Shown here piece by piece: positions 4,612 through 7,878 of a stretch of 7,878 nucleotides of DNA. Positions within the stretch are counted from its first letter, which is position 1. Each line of letters begins with the position of its first letter. Under the pieces are notes generated by a model. It saw only the letters and a program-made list of their open reading frames with translations. It ran no database searches and had not been told where the DNA came from. The position numbers and the translations under genes were made by a program. The stretch is from Burkholderiales bacterium (GTDB lineage Bacteria > Pseudomonadota > Gammaproteobacteria > Burkholderiales > Burkholderiaceae_C), in contig SXSX01000090.1 of assembly GCA_005793295.1 (NCBI GenBank), positions 1 to 7,878 on the forward strand, given 5' to 3'.

Positions 4612-6576
4612 ATGACTTTTTCAAAAATACTCATTGCCAACCGCAGTGAAATTGCGTGCCGCGTAATGCGAACAGCACACGATCTGGGTTACGCAACCGT
4701 TGCTGTTTTTAGCGATGCCGATCGCCATGCTTTGCATGTAAGTCAGGCCAATGAGGCGGTTTGTATCGGAGGCTCAGAGGCTAAAGATTCGTACTTGAAC
4801 ACGTCGGCGATTTTGCTTGCCGCCCACCAAACGGGGGCCGATGCGATTCACCCCGGTTATGGGTTTCTTAGCGAAAACGCAGGCTTTGCCCAAGCGTGTC
4901 TGGATGCGGGTTTGGTTTTCATTGGCCCAACGCCCCAAGCCATGTTGGCCATGGGTGACAAGGCCCGGGCCAAACAGCGCATGCTCCTTGCCGGGGTTCC
5001 CTGTGCGCCAGGCTTTATGGAGCCGAATGCGGACGATGCGGTTTTACTGACCCAAGGTATTGCGCTGGGGTTTCCGTTGTTAGTCAAAGCCACGGCGGGC
5101 GGCGGGGGGCGCGGTATGCGCTACGTTGCTAGCCAAGAGGAGTTGCCTTCTGCCATTGAAAGCGCACGCAGGGAAGCGCTGAGCGCCTTTGGCAATGGGG
5201 CTTTAATGTTGGAGCGCTTGATTGACAAGGGCCGCCATATTGAAATTCAGGTGTTCGCCGATCATCACGGCAACGCGGTTTATTTGGGTGAGCGCGATTG
5301 CACTGCACAGCGCAGGCGACAAAAAGTCATTGAAGAAACACCTTCGCCTATTGTCAGCCCAACCATGCGCGAGCGCATGGGTCGTGACGCAGTCGCTGCT
5401 GCATTGGCGGTGGCTTACCAAGGCGCGGGCACCGTGGAATTTATGGTCGATGCCGACCTCAATCACTATTTTTTAGAAATGAACACCCGCTTGCAAGTGG
5501 AGCACACGGTGACGGAAATGGTGACCGGTTTAGATCTCGTAAAGTGGCAACTGCGCGTAGCCGCAGGCGAGCCTCTTCCTTTGAAACAAAACGAGATTCG
5601 CTTCCAGGGCCACGCGATCCAAGCGCGTTTGTATGCGGAAGATCCTTATGTGGGCTTTGTTCCGCAAACCGGAAAAATACGGTGGTGGAAGCCCCAAGCG
5701 GCATTACACGCCGGTATTCGGATTGACCACGGAGTTCAAGAAGGTGACTCGATTTCACCGTTTTATGACCCCATGGTTGCAAAAGTGATTGCGCATGGGC
5801 GAGACCGAAACGATGCCATTCGCCGACTTCGTGCGGCTTTAAGAAATGCCCCTCTTCTAGGACTGCGAAATAACAACCGATTTTTATCCGACCTCTTGGA
5901 TCACCCCACGTTTCGCAAAGCCCAGATGACCACGACGCTGATTGACCAATGGGCTAGCGATGGGGAAGCGTTATTAGAAAAGCCGCTGCCCAGCGCCAAA
6001 GCGTGGCAAGTTGCCGCGTTGGCAATGGTTGCCCAGCATGGCAGCAGTTGGCGATCTGATAGTGTGGCTGCGTTTGATATGCAGTTGCACTGCGAGTCCG
6101 AGACTCGCTTTTTACGTGTTTCTCCGGATGCCCATGGTGCCGTCGTGATGAAGTTCACCGGCCAAGCGCAATCATCTGAGGAATTTTCGATGGGCGTCCA
6201 CGTTCTCTCTTTTGAGCATGGAACGCTGCGTTTTTCAATCGCGGGCGTTGTGCAGTCCGCGGTGGCTTTGGTTTGGGGCTTGCAAGTTCATTTGGCCTTG
6301 GACGGCCACCAGTTCATTTTCTCAGAACACAGCGCGTTGGCACAAAAGCTTTCCGTTCAAGACCCGGGTAAAGCCTATGCAACGGTTGCCGGTAAAGTGA
6401 CCCGCGTATTGGTTGCTGTGGGCGATACGGTGTCTGAGGGGCAGCAGTTGTTGTGCGTCGAGGCGATGAAGATGGAAATGTGGTTGTGTGCGCAAGTGGC
6501 TGGGAGCGTGTTGGCCTTGCATGCGGAGCCAGGCCAACAAATCGATGCTGGCGTCTTGCTGGTAGAGATTTCATAG
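4612..6576 (+). CDS. Acyl-CoA carboxylase biotin carboxylase/biotin carrier (alpha) subunit
   Basis: A 654-residue protein, normal length for LiuD/MccA or AtuF-type alpha subunits. It carboxylates its own biotin with ATP and bicarbonate and delivers it to the beta subunit. Domains: biotin carboxylase N-domain (1-110, KILIANRSEIACR), ATP-grasp (about 111-320), C-terminal lid (330-440), a BT-like linker (about 450-580), then a biotinyl domain (about 585-654). Catalytic residues agree with E. coli AccC, shifted by one in places: K117, K159, glycine loop GGGGRGM (163-169), H209, E276, E289, N291, R293, Q295, E297 and R339. QRRRQK (233-238) replaces the more usual QRRHQK. Biotin attaches to K620 in EAMKMEM; the following W-L-C-A differs from common methylcrotonyl-CoA carboxylases and is compatible with the geranyl-CoA type. 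It is co-transcribed with the genes on both sides (gaps of 27 and 11 bases). Confidence 0.95.
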   Translation: MTFSKILIANRSEIACRVMRTAHDLGYATVAVFSDADRHALHVSQANEAVCIGGSEAKDSYLNTSAILLAAHQTGADAIHPGYGFLSENAGFAQACLDAGLVFIGPTPQAMLAMGDKARAKQRMLLAGVPCAPGFMEPNADDAVLLTQGIALGFPLLVKATAGGGGRGMRYVASQEELPSAIESARREALSAFGNGALMLERLIDKGRHIEIQVFADHHGNAVYLGERDCTAQRRRQKVIEETPSPIVSPTMRERMGRDAVAAALAVAYQGAGTVEFMVDADLNHYFLEMNTRLQVEHTVTEMVTGLDLVKWQLRVAAGEPLPLKQNEIRFQGHAIQARLYAEDPYVGFVPQTGKIRWWKPQAALHAGIRIDHGVQEGDSISPFYDPMVAKVIAHGRDRNDAIRRLRAALRNAPLLGLRNNNRFLSDLLDHPTFRKAQMTTTLIDQWASDGEALLEKPLPSAKAWQVAALAMVAQHGSSWRSDSVAAFDMQLHCESETRFLRVSPDAHGAVVMKFTGQAQSSEEFSMGVHVLSFEHGTLRFSIAGVVQSAVALVWGLQVHLALDGHQFIFSEHSALAQKLSVQDPGKAYATVAGKVTRVLVAVGDTVSEGQQLLCVEAMKMEMWLCAQVAGSVLALHAEPGQQIDAGVLLVEIS

Positions 6577-6587
6577 AAAGTTAAACC

Positions 6588-7454
6588 ATGGACAAAGCGA
6601 TTCTGACCTGTGCCCTGACCGGCGTTCTTACCAACCCAGAGCAGCACCCAGTGCCTGTCTCGCCCGCACAAATGGCGGCTGAAGCGAGAGACGCTTTCAA
6701 TGCGGGTGCCAGCGTCATGCATGTGCATGTGCGCCAACAAGAGCCCGGCAAAGGGCATTTGCCTTCGTGGGATCCGGATGTGATGGAATCGGTTGTGACG
6801 GCGATTCGCGATGCCTGTCCTGGCGTCATCATCAACCTCACCACGGGCGTTGTTGGAAAAGATATCAGCGGTCCGCTGGACTGTATTCGCCGGATTAAAC
6901 CTGAAATTGCAGCGTGTAACGCGGGAAGTTTGAACTACCTCAAGATCAAAGAGGATGGCCAATGGGCTTGGCCGCCCATGGTGTTTGACAATCCCGTTGC
7001 GAAGGTGCAGCAGTTTTTAGATGTGATGGCCGAATGTGGCACCCACCCTGAGTTTGAGTGTTTTGATGTGGGAATTGTGCGATCGGTCACGATGTACATC
7101 AAGGCGGGAATGCTCAAACCCAGTATGGGCAAAGCGGAGTACAACTTAGTGATGGGTGTCGCTTCAGGCATGCCCTGTGATGCTGAACTCTTAGCGCTTT
7201 TGCCGCGCTATATGGATCCCAATAGCATTTGGCAAAGCACGCTGATTGGTCGCGCAGAGATTTGGCCCGTGCACCAGAAAACTGCCGATATGGGTGGAAT
7301 GTTACGGACCGGTTTAGAAGATACTTTTTACTTACCCGATGGAAAGCGTGCGAGTGGCAACGGCGCATTGATCGCAGAATTAGCACGCTGTGCAGAGCGT
7401 GCAGGGCGTGCCATCGCGTCACCTAGCGAGGCCCGAATGCTGATGAACCTGTGA
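6588..7454 (+). CDS. Beta-keto acid cleavage enzyme (BKACE, DUF849)
   Basis: A 288-residue TIM-barrel enzyme of the BKACE family, whose first member is 3-keto-5-aminohexanoate cleavage enzyme (Kce). The family converts a beta-keto acid plus acetyl-CoA into acetoacetate plus a new acyl-CoA. Family features are all present: H45 and H47 in MHVHVR (two zinc ligands), NLTTG (83-87), NAGSLNY (111-117), PEFECFDVG (154-162), and RTGLED (240-245), which supplies R240, the third zinc ligand E244 and D245. The usual GGH/N-VR segment reads GGMLR here. Substrates vary among members (3-keto-5-aminohexanoate, dehydrocarnitine and others) and cannot be assigned by eye. It starts 11 bases after the alpha subunit gene with only a weak AAAG before the ATG, so it is the third gene of the operon. 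Its product could enter or leave the pathway served by the carboxylase. Confidence 0.92.
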   Translation: MDKAILTCALTGVLTNPEQHPVPVSPAQMAAEARDAFNAGASVMHVHVRQQEPGKGHLPSWDPDVMESVVTAIRDACPGVIINLTTGVVGKDISGPLDCIRRIKPEIAACNAGSLNYLKIKEDGQWAWPPMVFDNPVAKVQQFLDVMAECGTHPEFECFDVGIVRSVTMYIKAGMLKPSMGKAEYNLVMGVASGMPCDAELLALLPRYMDPNSIWQSTLIGRAEIWPVHQKTADMGGMLRTGLEDTFYLPDGKRASGNGALIAELARCAERAGRAIASPSEARMLMNL

Positions 7455-7460
7455 TAGAAT
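7452..7460 (+). promoter_or_regulatory. Extended -10 promoter for tRNA-Arg, overlapping a stop codon
   Basis: TGA-TAGAAT has the TGn of an extended -10 directly before a five-of-six -10 hexamer (7455-7460). The TG comes from the BKACE gene's TGA stop. The tRNA begins 10 bases later, a suitable distance. No -35 match is visible upstream, as is allowed for extended -10 promoters. Confidence 0.35.
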
Positions 7461-7470
7461 TTCAAGCTTA

Positions 7471-7547
7471 GCGGCTGTAGCTCAGTTGGATAGAGTACTT
7501 GGCTACGAACCAAGGGGTCGTGGGTTCAATTCCTGCCAGCCGCACCA
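7471..7547 (+). tRNA. tRNA-Arg (anticodon ACG)
   Basis: A complete 77-base cloverleaf: acceptor GCGGCTG/CAGCCGC (7471-7477 and 7537-7543), D-stem GCTC/GAGT, anticodon stem CTTGG/CCAAG around CTACGAA with anticodon ACG (7505-7507), variable loop GGGTC, T-stem GTGGG/CCTGC (two wobble pairs) around TTCAATT, discriminator A and encoded CCA (7545-7547). Its first base would be modified to inosine to read CGU, CGC and CGA codons. It lies 16 bases after the BKACE stop on the same strand. Confidence 0.97.
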
Positions 7548-7555
7548 AATGAAAT

Positions 7556-7596
7556 AAGGACTTAGCGTCGAAAGACACTAAGTCCTTTCTTCTTTC
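7556..7596 (+). terminator. Rho-independent terminator after tRNA-Arg
   Basis: AAGGACTTAG (7556-7565) pairs with CTAAGTCCTT (7578-7587). An inner GTC/GAC stem is closed by a GAAA tetraloop (7570-7573), with one C-A mismatch, and TTTCTTCTTTC follows. It would end both the tRNA transcript and any read-through from the carboxylase operon, separating them from the regulator gene. Confidence 0.9.
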
Positions 7597-7642
7597 TACC
7601 TAAGCATCTTGTAAGAGTCAAAAATGGATCGAAAGTAGGATA

Positions 7643-7878
7643 ATGGATAACCTTACCGATTCAAGACCCTTTGTGATTAAGTCATTATTCGAAAAAAACC
7701 AGCTCGCTAAAAAGCGTTTTGTTTTTTGGACCTTGCCGAACTACTCCTTGATAGCTTTATCAAGCGCAGTAGAGGCTTTGCGAATGGCTAATCGGGTTGC
7801 CAATCAAAACATTTACGAATGGGTTCTAGCCAGTACCAACGGTGAGCCGGTGGCTGCCAGCAACGGATTGGCGATGGC
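7643..7878 (+). CDS. GlxA/CdhR/GbdR-type AraC-family regulator, N-terminal part
   Basis: This frame is open to the window end and encodes the first 78 residues. The segment RFVFWTLPNYSLIALSSAVEALRMANRV, with EWVLASTNGEPVAASNGL after it, is typical of the N-terminal DJ-1/PfpI (class I glutamine amidotransferase-like) domain of GlxA-group regulators, which carry an AraC-type DNA-binding domain at the C-terminus (not in the window). Members include CdhR, GbdR and ArgR-like proteins that sense carnitine, betaine or amino acids. The ATG at 7643 has AGGA only 2 bases upstream, closer than ideal, so a start at GTG 7673 is possible, although the conserved domain begins after both. The preceding terminator shows it is a separate unit. 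BKACE genes sit beside CdhR in carnitine clusters, but here a tRNA and a terminator lie between, so a link is uncertain. Confidence 0.85.
   Translation, partial: MDNLTDSRPFVIKSLFEKNQLAKKRFVFWTLPNYSLIALSSAVEALRMANRVANQNIYEWVLASTNGEPVAASNGLAM

Noticed and set aside
6375..6962. Minus-strand 195-residue frame across the alpha subunit and BKACE genes
   Set aside because: It runs antisense through two well-conserved enzymes, shows no family resemblance and has no supporting start.
1..7878. CRISPR array, rRNA or origin of replication
   Set aside because: No spaced direct repeats of CRISPR type, no rRNA-like segments and no DnaA-box clusters were seen. The only regular direct repeat is the coding 69-base period at 564-790.

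Overview
The window looks like a junction between accessory DNA and ordinary chromosome in a beta-proteobacterium. Burkholderiales is the best guess, from the IS256-type element, the acyl-CoA carboxylase and BKACE genes and the CCA-encoding tRNAs. This is an inference from protein style and gene content; no 16S rRNA or other marker is present.

Left part (1 to about 1592), accessory. It opens with the 3' end of an IS256-family transposase gene and its right terminal inverted repeat (to about 244). A long stem-loop follows (252-300). Two small minus-strand genes come next: a 58-residue CxxC/CxxC zinc-ribbon protein that seems to start at a rare ATT codon behind a good Shine-Dalgarno (311-487), and a 90-residue exported protein made of three 23-residue repeats with two cysteines each (564-836). 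A divergent gene encodes a 142-residue basic Ala/Pro/Lys/Gln-rich protein (918-1346). After about 200 bases without a convincing gene comes the 3' part of a tRNA-Met(CAT) gene, from the anticodon loop to the encoded CCA (1548-1592), with no matching 5' half. Such a fragment is the classic scar left at the far end of an element integrated into the 3' end of a tRNA gene. I read 1548-1592 as an att site and everything to its left as the end of a prophage or genomic island.

Right part (about 1593 to the end), chromosomal. An exported protein with a C-terminal FGE-sulfatase/lectin-like motif (1612-2559) meets a small SCP2-domain gene head-on (2556-2852), and their stop codons overlap. From a divergent promoter region runs a tight plus-strand operon: carboxyltransferase (beta) subunit (2956-4584), biotin carboxylase/biotin carrier (alpha) subunit (4612-6576) and a beta-keto acid cleavage enzyme (6588-7454). 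The carboxylase belongs to the methylcrotonyl-/geranyl-CoA carboxylase group, and its substrate-pocket region looks more like geranyl-CoA carboxylase. BKACE enzymes move the acetoacetate part of a beta-keto acid onto a CoA exchange with acetyl-CoA. The trio therefore suggests breakdown of a branched or unsaturated acyl-CoA in which a carboxylated intermediate is later cleaved, but the substrate cannot be read from sequence.

A tRNA-Arg(ACG) follows 16 bases after the operon (7471-7547), then a strong intrinsic terminator (7556-7596). The 5' end of a GlxA/CdhR/GbdR-type AraC-family regulator (from 7643) runs off the window.
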